Origin: a virus | IMG/VR virus record: IMGVR_UViG_3300047317_001031 | Span: 64,001 to 128,000 of that record | DNA: 64,000 nucleotides | Direction: 5' to 3' (one strand) | Shown here: in pieces, positions 7,371 through 15,587 of the stretch | Numbering within the stretch: the stretch's first letter is position 1 | How the letters are laid out: each line of letters starts with the position of its first letter | Notes under the pieces: generated by a model | The model's input: only the letters and a program-made list of their open reading frames with translations | Told to the model about the DNA's origin: nothing | Database searches by the model: none | Translations under genes and position numbers: made by a program

Positions 7371-8422
7371 TGCGTATATTAGTAACTGGAGGAGGAGGAT
7401 ACATCGGAAGCGTCCTCATCCGTAAACTTATTGAACGTGGTCATGAACCCGTCATCCTTGATCGAATGTTTTTCGGAGACGAATCGATCAAAGGTTATGA
7501 ATGCATGACGATTCGCGAAGATATCCGGAACTTCCGTGATGAATGGCTAGACGGGATAGCCGGGGTAATTCATCTTGCCGGTTTGAGCAATGATCCGACT
7601 TCTGATTATAAACCTCATGCGAACCATCAGATGAACGTCGTCGCTACGAAGAATCTGGTGAAGGCTTGCATTAAGAAGAACATTCGGCGTTTCACCTTCG
7701 CATCAAGCGCATCCATATACGATGAGCAAAAGCATTATGGAGACGGCCCCCCGCCCATGCGGAAGGAACAGGATATCGTTTCTCCTAGAGGGGCATATTC
7801 TTGCTCGAAATATGAGGCAGAGAACATAATAAAAGATGCCTTTTCTCCAGATTTTTGTGCTGCGGTCTTTCGCCAGGGAACGGTTTATGGATATTCGCCT
7901 CGTATGCGTTTTGATCTTGTCGTAAATACTTTTGTGAAGGATGCGCTTACGAAGGGGAAGATTACGTTACATGATGGAGGGAGCATGTGGCGTCCGTTAA
8001 TTGACGTGGATGACGTTGCTAATTGCCACATTGATGCATTAGAAAAACGGAGATGCGGATTCATCAATTTGGTTGGAGAGAATCTAATGATCCGTGATGT
8101 TGCCGGCATGGTGGCCGGAGCTTATGACTTGTTTTTTGCCGGTCATGGGAATAGGCGTCTTGAAATTGAGCATTCCGCTATGTCCCCTGCGATAAAGAGA
8201 AATTATCGTATTAGCGGGAATATGGCAAATATGCTTGGATTTGTTCATTCTAGTACGGTCTTTAAATCCGCATACAATATGTTCGAGAAATTCTCCGAAT
8301 GGACTCCTGAGCAGCTTATGGCGCCGCAGTATTATAACGTACGCTATATGGAACTCTTGGAAAATGTGCATCGCGGGCAGTGCGATTTTAGCGGTATTTA
8401 CGACTTGAAAGTAAAGGCATGA
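7370..8422 (+). CDS. NAD-dependent sugar epimerase/dehydratase (extended SDR)
   Basis: 350 residues, usual length for extended SDRs. Rossmann motif VTGGGGYIGS at residues 5-14, TFASSASIYD near 109, and catalytic YSCSK (Tyr143, Lys147). One-base overlap (TAATG) with the RmlC-like gene. Converts a nucleotide sugar; the exact reaction cannot be read from sequence. Confidence 0.85.
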   Translation: MRILVTGGGGYIGSVLIRKLIERGHEPVILDRMFFGDESIKGYECMTIREDIRNFRDEWLDGIAGVIHLAGLSNDPTSDYKPHANHQMNVVATKNLVKACIKKNIRRFTFASSASIYDEQKHYGDGPPPMRKEQDIVSPRGAYSCSKYEAENIIKDAFSPDFCAAVFRQGTVYGYSPRMRFDLVVNTFVKDALTKGKITLHDGGSMWRPLIDVDDVANCHIDALEKRRCGFINLVGENLMIRDVAGMVAGAYDLFFAGHGNRRLEIEHSAMSPAIKRNYRISGNMANMLGFVHSSTVFKSAYNMFEKFSEWTPEQLMAPQYYNVRYMELLENVHRGQCDFSGIYDLKVKA

Positions 8423-9303
8423 ACCTACAGAAAATTCTTATTATTGGCGGAAGCGGGCAACTCGGAACCGCGCTCCGTGAAGTGTTCTCGGATAAGCAGA
8501 TTAAGTATCCGACGCATCAAGAACTTATGCTTAGTCTCGTTGATTATCCTGAAGACGGCGGAACGCCTTTCGAGAAAGCGATCCAAGGCGTTGATCTTGT
8601 TATCAACGCGGCAGCTTATCATAATGTACGTGAGTGTGAAGAAAACCCTAGCGTTAGTTTTCAGCTAAACGCTATCAAGGTCGGATACATGGCGAAGGCG
8701 TGTGCTAAACGCGATATGCCTTTCGTAACGGTATCAACGGATTATGTTTTTGAAGGCGAGAGGAGGGAATACTCCCCATATTCTCCTTGTAACCCGCTCA
8801 ACGTGTACGGTGTGTCCAAGTTGGCGGGAGAACACCTCGTATTGAATGCTAATTCGCGATCGACTATCATCCGAACTGCGGGGCTTTATGGGCCGAGCGG
8901 ATTCTCAGGGAAAGGCCCTCATTTCCTGGAACGCGTTCTTCGTATGACGGAATCCCGCGAAACGTTCCGAGCTGTGGATGATGTATTTTTCTCCCCGAGT
9001 TACGCTCCTTACGTAGCAACGGCCATGCGGGAGATAATCGAATCAGAAGATTACGGCGTTCGTCATGTTGCTGGCACAGGATGCGTTTCATGGTTTGAAT
9101 TCGCGAGATATGCTCGGTATGTTGCCTTTAGCGGAACGGCGTACGACATAGGAATTATTGAGCCGATCAAGATCGCAAGTTTGAACGAGCCGTTTACTCG
9201 CCCGGAAAAGGTTGATCTCGTTAGCAAAAAATCTTTTATGCCGCGATGGGAACGCGGAGTCGAAGAATACATACATCAACGATCTACAAGAAAGAATATG
9301 TGA
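8419..9303 (+). CDS. dTDP-4-dehydrorhamnose reductase-like (RmlD family)
   Basis: 294 residues, the RmlD length. GGSGQLGTAL at 10-19, VINAAAYHNV (family motif NAAAYT.V), VSTDYVFEG, and catalytic YGVSK (Tyr130, Lys134). With the RmlC-like and epimerase genes it suggests synthesis of a 6-deoxysugar nucleotide. RmlA and RmlB homologs are not in the window, so the pathway may draw on host intermediates. Confidence 0.82.
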   Translation: MNLQKILIIGGSGQLGTALREVFSDKQIKYPTHQELMLSLVDYPEDGGTPFEKAIQGVDLVINAAAYHNVRECEENPSVSFQLNAIKVGYMAKACAKRDMPFVTVSTDYVFEGERREYSPYSPCNPLNVYGVSKLAGEHLVLNANSRSTIIRTAGLYGPSGFSGKGPHFLERVLRMTESRETFRAVDDVFFSPSYAPYVATAMREIIESEDYGVRHVAGTGCVSWFEFARYARYVAFSGTAYDIGIIEPIKIASLNEPFTRPEKVDLVSKKSFMPRWERGVEEYIHQRSTRKNM

Positions 9304-9569
9304 GAGAAAAAGAATTGCCCAAGATATTCGAAACGGTTATCGCCCAGTGTAAGGGACAGTATCCTGATCACAACTGGGAAATGGAAGAAAAAGAAGTAAG
9401 TCGGTCAAGCATTGTTTACAAACTTATTGGGGAGGCTCATGGAGTAAGAACATTCGAGCCTATAAACCGCATGATGGATGATAAGTACATACTCGAACTT
9501 GCATGTTTCCATGCGAAAACAATAGTTGACCGTATAAAGCGTGTTTCAAAGGGGCATCATAAAAAATGA
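9300..9569 (+). CDS. hypothetical protein in sugar locus
   Basis: 89 residues from a GTG that overlaps the RmlD-like stop (ATGTGA). Charged, with a helical C-terminus rich in Lys. Overlaps the next glycosyltransferase by four bases. No family recognised. Confidence 0.5.
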   Translation: MREKELPKIFETVIAQCKGQYPDHNWEMEEKEVSRSSIVYKLIGEAHGVRTFEPINRMMDDKYILELACFHAKTIVDRIKRVSKGHHKK

Positions 9570-10657
9570 GGATAACTTTCATCCTGGCAGATTCATTCGG
9601 TTGCGGGTATTTCCGAGCGATCGTTCCGGGAAAGGCGTTGCGTGAAAAGGGCCATGAAGTCCATTTTATTAACGATTGGAGAGACCCTAATGGAGTTAAT
9701 TGCGATGTTCTTGTAATGCAAAGGCAAGATTCGCAAGAGGCTATTAACGCAATAGGAGTGGCGCGATCTCGCGGCATAAAAGTTGTTCATGAGTTTGATG
9801 ATTCTTTCCATGTTCTCCCTACGACCAACCCGAACTATAAAGTTTACAGAACGGGAAGCGAAAACACGAAGAAGATGGAGACCGTTTGCCGTATGGCAGA
9901 TGCATTAATCGTTTCTACTCCCCGCTTACGGGAAGAATATGTGAGGTTCAATCCAAATGCCCATATTTGCTATAATGCGATAAATGATAGCGACTTGAAG
10001 AGATTTGGATATAATGGATTATCATCAGATTTCAAGCGGGAAGGTCAAATTCGGATAGGTTTCGCCGGGAGCGATACGCATAGAGGGGACTTCTCCATGA
10101 TCGTCAAGCCTCTCATACGGATATTCGACGAATTCACGAATGTTCGCATGGTATTCGTCGGAGCGGATATGAGAACGATGTTCCCTTTGGAGTATCGGCA
10201 CTGTGATCAAGTCGAATTTGCCGGTATAACGACAGGAAAGGCCTATGATCGGATAGCGGATATCGAAACGAAAGATTTAGCGACGCAAAAATACTATGAT
10301 CTTATCCATAGATCGGATTTTGATATAGCGGTTGCTCCGATCGAGAGCACGTCCTTCAACGCTCAGAAATCTGCGTTGAAGGAAATGGAGTACGGCATGC
10401 TCGGCATTCCAAGCATAGCGAGTAACTTTGGGCCGTACCGGCAGTATGTGAAGGAAGCCTCTGATCGCATATGCTTGCTCGCAGACGATGAGAAGCAGTG
10501 GTATCGGCATATTAAGGCGCTTATTGAGGATGCGTCTTTACGTGAATCGCTTATCCGTGCTAATCTCGAATACGTGAAAAGCCGTCATCTCATATCGGAT
10601 CGTGTAGAACAATGGGAACGGGTTTTTGAATCGCTTCTTAAGAAGAATGTCGCATGA
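9566..10657 (+). CDS. glycosyltransferase, GT4/GT-B type
   Basis: 363 residues. N-domain begins MRITFILADSFGCGYFRA with KVVHEFDD; C-domain IRIGFAGSDTHRGDF (GT4 G-x-G region) and DIAVAPIESTSFNAQKSALKEMEYGMLGIPSIAS, matching the conserved donor-binding E-x-G/P block of GT4 enzymes. Probably adds a nucleotide-activated sugar to a phage or host glycan. Confidence 0.8.
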   Translation: MRITFILADSFGCGYFRAIVPGKALREKGHEVHFINDWRDPNGVNCDVLVMQRQDSQEAINAIGVARSRGIKVVHEFDDSFHVLPTTNPNYKVYRTGSENTKKMETVCRMADALIVSTPRLREEYVRFNPNAHICYNAINDSDLKRFGYNGLSSDFKREGQIRIGFAGSDTHRGDFSMIVKPLIRIFDEFTNVRMVFVGADMRTMFPLEYRHCDQVEFAGITTGKAYDRIADIETKDLATQKYYDLIHRSDFDIAVAPIESTSFNAQKSALKEMEYGMLGIPSIASNFGPYRQYVKEASDRICLLADDEKQWYRHIKALIEDASLRESLIRANLEYVKSRHLISDRVEQWERVFESLLKKNVA

Positions 10658-11121
10658 GTGAAATGCCTCTTCCCGATTTCAACTATATCACTGATCGCTT
10701 CCTTATAGGGGGGTATGTCAAGAGTCATGGTCAGGCGAAGGGATTGGTCGGACTTGGCGTGACGCATGTTGTGAATGTGGATGAAGAGACGATGCCGGAT
10801 GAACTGGAATATCCCGCATGGCGTAGGGTTTCTTATCTGTACGCTCCGACCCCGGATGACCATAAAGGGAAGCCGCTGGAGTGGTTCGCGAAGATCGTTC
10901 CTTTCGTTTTGCATGCAGTTTCGAAGCCGAGAACCAAGATATATGGACATTGTGCCGCCGGGATAAGTCGAAGCGCGCTTCTATGGTATTCGGTTTTCCG
11001 TGCTCTTGGAATGAAAAAGGAGGAGATAGAGCCATTTATGATTTCGAAGAGATCAGTCGCGTTTTGGCCTGAATATCGTAAGAGCGCGGAAGATGCACTC
11101 AAGCAATTGGGGTATACATAA
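10654..11121 (+). CDS. dual-specificity protein phosphatase-like
   Basis: 155 residues. The signature HCAAGISRSALL (Cys100, Arg106) is the HCx5R loop of cysteine phosphatases; the earlier TPDDH (Asp68/69) fits the general acid. N-terminal YITDRFLIGGYVKS matches DSP folds. ATGA overlap on the glycosyltransferase gene. In this context it could dephosphorylate a sugar phosphate or a protein; substrate unknown. Confidence 0.82.
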   Translation: MSEMPLPDFNYITDRFLIGGYVKSHGQAKGLVGLGVTHVVNVDEETMPDELEYPAWRRVSYLYAPTPDDHKGKPLEWFAKIVPFVLHAVSKPRTKIYGHCAAGISRSALLWYSVFRALGMKKEEIEPFMISKRSVAFWPEYRKSAEDALKQLGYT

Positions 11122-11714
11122 TGGGGAAATTCCCGGAGAGCGCGCTTGCGCATGAACTCCTTGACGGGCTAGACGGGGTTGAGATAGGCGGCGGCGCTCA
11201 CAACCCTTTCAGTATCCCTGGATGCAAAAACGTAAACTGGACGGATCAGCATAATCTCTGCACCGATGAGGAAATAAGGCTCTGCGGAGAATTTCTCCCG
11301 GTTGATATCGTCGCCGATGCCGGATCGCTTCCATTCAATGATGCGAGCCTCGGATATATTATCAGTTGTCATCAAATTGAGCATATGTGGGATACCATAG
11401 GGACTCTCAAGGAGTATTGGCGGGTTATCCGTCCAGGCGGCTATCTTTTCATGGTCGTGCCCCACAAGGATCGCTGCGAGCCGGATAGCACGATGGAGAC
11501 GACGACGATTGAGGAACTTGAGAAGCGGTATAACGGAGAGATCCCGGTCCCGGAAGACTATGGTCCGCATGGCTTTTATGGGCATCGTTCGTATTGGAGA
11601 ACGGCGGATTTCATTGCCTTAGTTGAGCATTTGGGGATGAAAGTTTATCGGTATTTAGAGATTTGCGATAAGGTACCGAACGGATTTACAGTAGTAATTA
11701 GAAAGCCTTATTGA
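11121..11714 (+). CDS. SAM-dependent methyltransferase (class I), second copy
   Basis: 197 residues. Motif I GVEIGGGAHNPF, then DIVADAGSLPFNDASLGYIISCHQIEHM and WRVIRPGGYLFMVVPHKD, the post-I and motif II/III layout of Methyltransf_11 proteins. Distinct from the enzyme at 6227-6808. Last gene of the carbohydrate locus, one-base overlap with the phosphatase gene. Confidence 0.8.
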   Translation: MGKFPESALAHELLDGLDGVEIGGGAHNPFSIPGCKNVNWTDQHNLCTDEEIRLCGEFLPVDIVADAGSLPFNDASLGYIISCHQIEHMWDTIGTLKEYWRVIRPGGYLFMVVPHKDRCEPDSTMETTTIEELEKRYNGEIPVPEDYGPHGFYGHRSYWRTADFIALVEHLGMKVYRYLEICDKVPNGFTVVIRKPY

Positions 11715-11739
11715 CGTAAGCATAAAAATGGCGTAACAT
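11711..11739 (+). promoter_or_regulatory. candidate sigma70-type promoter for the virion operon
   Basis: TTGACG, 17-base spacer, TAACAT. It lies in the 117-base gap between the carbohydrate locus and the terminase gene, the only sizeable break before the long run of structural genes, so it is a good candidate for late transcription. Confidence 0.55.
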
Positions 11740-11831
11740 TTGCCTGTAAGGGAACGCGCCGCAACTGCAACGTGAGCGACGTTTTTGTGACTAATTAGCG
11801 TCGTAATTATTGCGCTATCGGGGAAATTTGA

Positions 11832-13787
11832 TTGAGCGAAGTCGAGTATGCCGAAGAAGAAATTGCCATGCTCCCCATGCAAGAGAAGATGTTCTTCTAT
11901 GATGAAATTTGGGGAGGAATGCGAGGCGGACAAGGTTGCCAACCCGCAGGTTCGTTAGTTCTTCTCGCGAGCGGCAAATGGAAAGACGTTAAATATGTAA
12001 ACCCCGGCGACATGCTCTTGTCTCCGCAACATGACGGATCAATGATCCCGGCAACCGTTGAAGAAGTATATCGTTACGAAAATTCTCCTATTTATGAAGT
12101 AATTACGACGCACAGTGATATAGAAACATACCGTTATATTTGCTCGGGAGATCATATTCTTCCTATAAGGTTACGCCATGAAAAAGGTCTCTGCGAAATA
12201 GGCGTTAAGGCGTATTACGATATGCCTGATGCGAAGAAACCGCTAGGGAAGATATTTGGCATTTCTCATAGAGATAGCAAAAAGATAAAGCATTATAGGT
12301 TTTTGGTTCGTCCCGTTGGGAATTCTACGGTCTACGGATTCACGCTTAACTCTCCGTCAAGTTGGTACGTCACGGACGGGAACCTCATTACGCATAATAG
12401 CGGGAAGTCGCTTGTAAATGCATACTGGCTTTGGCTCCGTCGCATGGAAGAGTATCCGAAGAGCAACTTTGTAGCGGTCGGGGCTACCTATCAGCAGTTG
12501 CGTGAGGGGTTCTTCGCCGGGTTCGTCAACATGCTCGTGAAGCGCGGTCTTGAAGAAGATATCGACTTCATGTATCGGGGAAGCCCGAGGCCATGGATAA
12601 AACTTCTCTACTCCGGTGCAAAGTTACATAGTTGGTCTGCGGATATCGTCTCTCGCGTCCGCGGCACGAGCGTTCAAACTATTATTTTAGAAGAACCTCA
12701 GACATGGGGGAAAAACGCTGAAGCCGCTTGGATTTCCGTTCAGGGTCGGTTACGCCCCAACGAATTAACGAAGCAAATATATCCTGATTTAGTTCCGCAA
12801 GGTAGGTTATCGTTTAACCCTACGGACGTCGGTCCTGGGCATTGGTTATACGATATGCTCGAAAACCGTTGGCCGAAAGAAGGCTGGGTTTGCGAGCGTA
12901 TGAGCACGCGCGACAACACGCTGCTCCTTGACGATGACCCGGATTATATTCGCAAACTCGAAGCCTCCATGTCGCCCGATCGTTGGCCGATTGAAATCGA
13001 CGGCGAGTACGCGACGTTCGGCGGAGAAATATATCGCGGGTTCCGACCTGCTATCCACGGCGTATGGAAAGATGGGCTTCCGCTCATCGCGCTTGATAAA
13101 ACGAAGCCGATCTTGTGGACGTTGGACTTCAACATTGGTTGGATGTCGAGCGTCGTCGCTCAGGCGCACACGCAGACGCAAATCGTGACGGGATACGAGC
13201 CGAGGCTAAACTTGCCTCCGAACCCGATCATCGCGAATTTCATGCCGGATTGGCAGCGGAACATTTTCGTCGTCTTGGACGAATTCTTCTTGCGTAATTC
13301 TACGGTGCGCGATGCGACGAACGCATTCCTCTCCTCTCCATACGGAGAACATGCGAAAGAACTCTCTCGTCAAGGGCACGTCGGCGTACGCCTCTACGGC
13401 GACTCCACGGGCGGCAATCGCAATCAACAGACAGCGCTTTCCAATTGGGAAGTGGTCATGAGCGAATTGCACGATGCCGGCATTCGCATGGACGTCCGTG
13501 TCCCGCATAACCCGAGCGAACTAGATCGCGTCAATGCGATGAACGATCAGTTCCAAACGGGCGAAGGATACGGGTTGCTTGTTGATCTCAACAAATGTGA
13601 GAACCTCATACGAGACTGGCAAGGAGTCAAACGTAAAATCGGAACGAATGAAATAGATAAGAGTGATAAAAGCGAATCCGGGTTACGTTTAACGCATTTG
13701 AGCGATTCCATGGGGTATCTCGTCTATGTTGAAAGACGACTCGCAAAGCGTGAGCCGATCAAATTCCTTGATTTTATAAACAGATAA
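11832..13787 (+). CDS. terL: terminase large subunit precursor interrupted by an intein
   Basis: 651-residue precursor from a TTG start; 497 residues remain after removing the 154-residue intein, a normal TerL length. The split Walker A reads GGMRGGQG before and SGKS after the intein. Walker B-like TIILEEPQTW follows, and the C-terminal nuclease carries WTLDFNIGW and RLYGDSTGGN, consistent with the metal-binding aspartates. The ATPase/nuclease cuts and packages DNA at the portal. No small terminase gene was recognised next to it. Confidence 0.93.
   Translation: MSEVEYAEEEIAMLPMQEKMFFYDEIWGGMRGGQGCQPAGSLVLLASGKWKDVKYVNPGDMLLSPQHDGSMIPATVEEVYRYENSPIYEVITTHSDIETYRYICSGDHILPIRLRHEKGLCEIGVKAYYDMPDAKKPLGKIFGISHRDSKKIKHYRFLVRPVGNSTVYGFTLNSPSSWYVTDGNLITHNSGKSLVNAYWLWLRRMEEYPKSNFVAVGATYQQLREGFFAGFVNMLVKRGLEEDIDFMYRGSPRPWIKLLYSGAKLHSWSADIVSRVRGTSVQTIILEEPQTWGKNAEAAWISVQGRLRPNELTKQIYPDLVPQGRLSFNPTDVGPGHWLYDMLENRWPKEGWVCERMSTRDNTLLLDDDPDYIRKLEASMSPDRWPIEIDGEYATFGGEIYRGFRPAIHGVWKDGLPLIALDKTKPILWTLDFNIGWMSSVVAQAHTQTQIVTGYEPRLNLPPNPIIANFMPDWQRNIFVVLDEFFLRNSTVRDATNAFLSSPYGEHAKELSRQGHVGVRLYGDSTGGNRNQQTALSNWEVVMSELHDAGIRMDVRVPHNPSELDRVNAMNDQFQTGEGYGLLVDLNKCENLIRDWQGVKRKIGTNEIDKSDKSESGLRLTHLSDSMGYLVYVERRLAKREPIKFLDFINR
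11937..12398 (+). other. mini-intein in the TerL P-loop
   Basis: 154 residues beginning with Cys36 of the precursor (CQPAGS) and ending THN before Ser+1 (SGKS). Block-B-like YICSGDHILP and block-F-like VYGFTLNSPSSWYVTDGN are visible. Length and lack of LAGLIDADG or HNH motifs show a mini-intein without a homing endonuclease. The insertion falls exactly inside Walker A, so ATPase activity requires splicing. Confidence 0.92.
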
Positions 13788-13813
13788 AGAAATTTGTAAG
13801 TTGGAGATTAAAA

Positions 13814-14302
13814 TTGTTCGAAGAAATACTTAACGCAGAACTTGAGGCGGAAAATATCCTCAACAACATCATGCCGACGATCGAGCAGGGCGTTGAGAAC
13901 CATTTCCGACGCAATGCCCCCTCCTGTTCTCGCATGGAATGGGATCGTCATTCTATGACGGCATATGCAAAAATTCCCGGCAAGGAAGAAGTTCTCGTCT
14001 ATGCGACGAGTTCACATTATCAGTTTAACGAGGATGCTTCTCAAGAACGGATGCAGCTAGAGATTCTTCACCAAACTGCCGAGTATGCCGGAATGCTTTG
14101 CTTAAAGTATCTCGCACAAACGCTAGTGGACGAATCGGAACATCGCGGAGAAATTGACTGCTATTTCGAACGTCTTAGTTTCGGATATCATTTTCTTGGA
14201 GAACGTAGCGTTCCGATTTATGCGTCAATAACGGAGCCTAATGTTTTGAACCAACTTTCATTTCAGAAAAACCAGCATCTCCTAAAACATATCGTTTCCT
14301 AA
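13814..14302 (+). CDS. hypothetical protein
   Basis: 162 residues from a TTG with GGAG seven bases upstream. Helical and acidic N-terminus; sits between terminase and the head genes, so a virion or packaging role is possible. No family recognised. Confidence 0.6.
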   Translation: MFEEILNAELEAENILNNIMPTIEQGVENHFRRNAPSCSRMEWDRHSMTAYAKIPGKEEVLVYATSSHYQFNEDASQERMQLEILHQTAEYAGMLCLKYLAQTLVDESEHRGEIDCYFERLSFGYHFLGERSVPIYASITEPNVLNQLSFQKNQHLLKHIVS

Positions 14303-14355
14303 ACCACTAACTCGTGCGCCGATGAGCGCGCTTTCTTACTCCTGGAGGGAATACC

Positions 14356-15171
14356 GTGTCTCAGTCACCGCTCACCGGCCCATACAACGCGACCGAATAC
14401 CTCGGCACGACGCCTTGGTTCCCGCAGGGAATCGTAACTGATCCCAATACTACTGGAATCAAATATCTCTACGATGCGAGCACGTCGCCGGCCGCCGTAG
14501 GATCATTGCTCGTTCTCGGAAGTGCCGATACGTGGGCACAGAGTTCCGTAACGGGCGCTTCCTATGCTCCCAATACGTTCGGCATCGTGACGGTTGCCGC
14601 AACTGGCGTAGGAGCTCAGGCAACGCTACAAACCGGCGGGATGGTCAATGCGACTTGCACGACCCAATCCGTAGCGCTCGCTGCCGGTTCTCCGCTTATT
14701 TCCGATGGTTCCGGATACCTTACGACCCCATCGCCGAGTATCGCTCCGTCATCCGCGACGGCGACGGCACAAGTAACCGGCTCAAGCACCGTGACGTATC
14801 TCGCGTATGCACGCAATGCTTATACATTAGATTCCGTCGCCTCGTCAGGTATTACGACGACGACCGCTCCTGCGACGATTACTTCAGGTAACCCGATCGC
14901 CGTTGCGGGAACCGTCCCAGCCGGAACGACGAGCGTCATTATCGTCCGATCTGCCGGCGGCGCCTCACAGGGGGTTATCGGACAAGCGAGCGTCGCGCCT
15001 GGGCAAACGAAGTTCAATTTCTTGGATTGGGGACAGGCGGCTGGAGCAGCGACGTATACCCCGAACGCAACGCCGAGTTTCGTGCCGGGACAGCTTCTCG
15101 GGTTCTCGCTTGGAGCACTCGCTGGATCTTCGGCGGCGACAAGCGTTAGCGTCTTGATCGCGGGACGTTAA
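14356..15171 (+). CDS. putative virion surface or decoration protein
   Basis: 271 residues from GTG behind TGGAGGGA. Composition is rich in Ala, Ser, Thr, Val and Gly with few charges, typical of beta-rich capsid decoration or fiber proteins; residues about 155-220 (TSGNPIAVAGTVPAGTTSVIIVRSA) resemble an immunoglobulin-like sandwich. Placed just before the portal. Role is inference. Confidence 0.55.
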   Translation: MSQSPLTGPYNATEYLGTTPWFPQGIVTDPNTTGIKYLYDASTSPAAVGSLLVLGSADTWAQSSVTGASYAPNTFGIVTVAATGVGAQATLQTGGMVNATCTTQSVALAAGSPLISDGSGYLTTPSPSIAPSSATATAQVTGSSTVTYLAYARNAYTLDSVASSGITTTTAPATITSGNPIAVAGTVPAGTTSVIIVRSAGGASQGVIGQASVAPGQTKFNFLDWGQAAGAATYTPNATPSFVPGQLLGFSLGALAGSSAATSVSVLIAGR

Positions 15172-15179
15172 TCTCCCAG

Positions 15180-15572
15180 ATGCTGAAAAACATGCGCGTA
15201 GCGGCGGCTTCGGTCATCGCTACGCTTGTTTTGTCCATGCAGCCGGTAGCGGCTCAATACAATCAGCAAGGAGCCGGAGAACTTCCTGTTACGCTTGGCA
15301 TAAATGTAACGGTCATCGCGGCGGGGACAAATACGTCGTGCAAGGTCGAATACGTCTATCCGAAGACGATTCACAAGATCTTTAGCGCAGCGGTGAGCGA
15401 AACGGCGACGGTCTCGCTTTATAACGATCAGACATGCACTGCGGCTGATCTCATATGGAGCGGCGTTCCGAGTAATACGGTTCCGGTTTGGATCGACGTG
15501 CCGTTTTCAAATGCATGGTCGGTTAAAACAAGCGGAGCAACCGTCAATAATACGATCATAACAACGAATTGA
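15180..15572 (+). CDS. small exported protein in the head operon
   Basis: 130 residues with a clear Sec signal peptide: basic MLKNMRVAA, hydrophobic SVIATLVLSM, cleavage site likely after PVAA (about residue 25). The mature part is a small beta-rich domain with two Cys (about 55 and 86). A signal peptide is unusual for a gene between capsid genes. Function unknown. Confidence 0.65.
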   Translation: MLKNMRVAAASVIATLVLSMQPVAAQYNQQGAGELPVTLGINVTVIAAGTNTSCKVEYVYPKTIHKIFSAAVSETATVSLYNDQTCTAADLIWSGVPSNTVPVWIDVPFSNAWSVKTSGATVNNTIITTN

Positions 15573-15587
15573 TTCATCGAGGCATTT

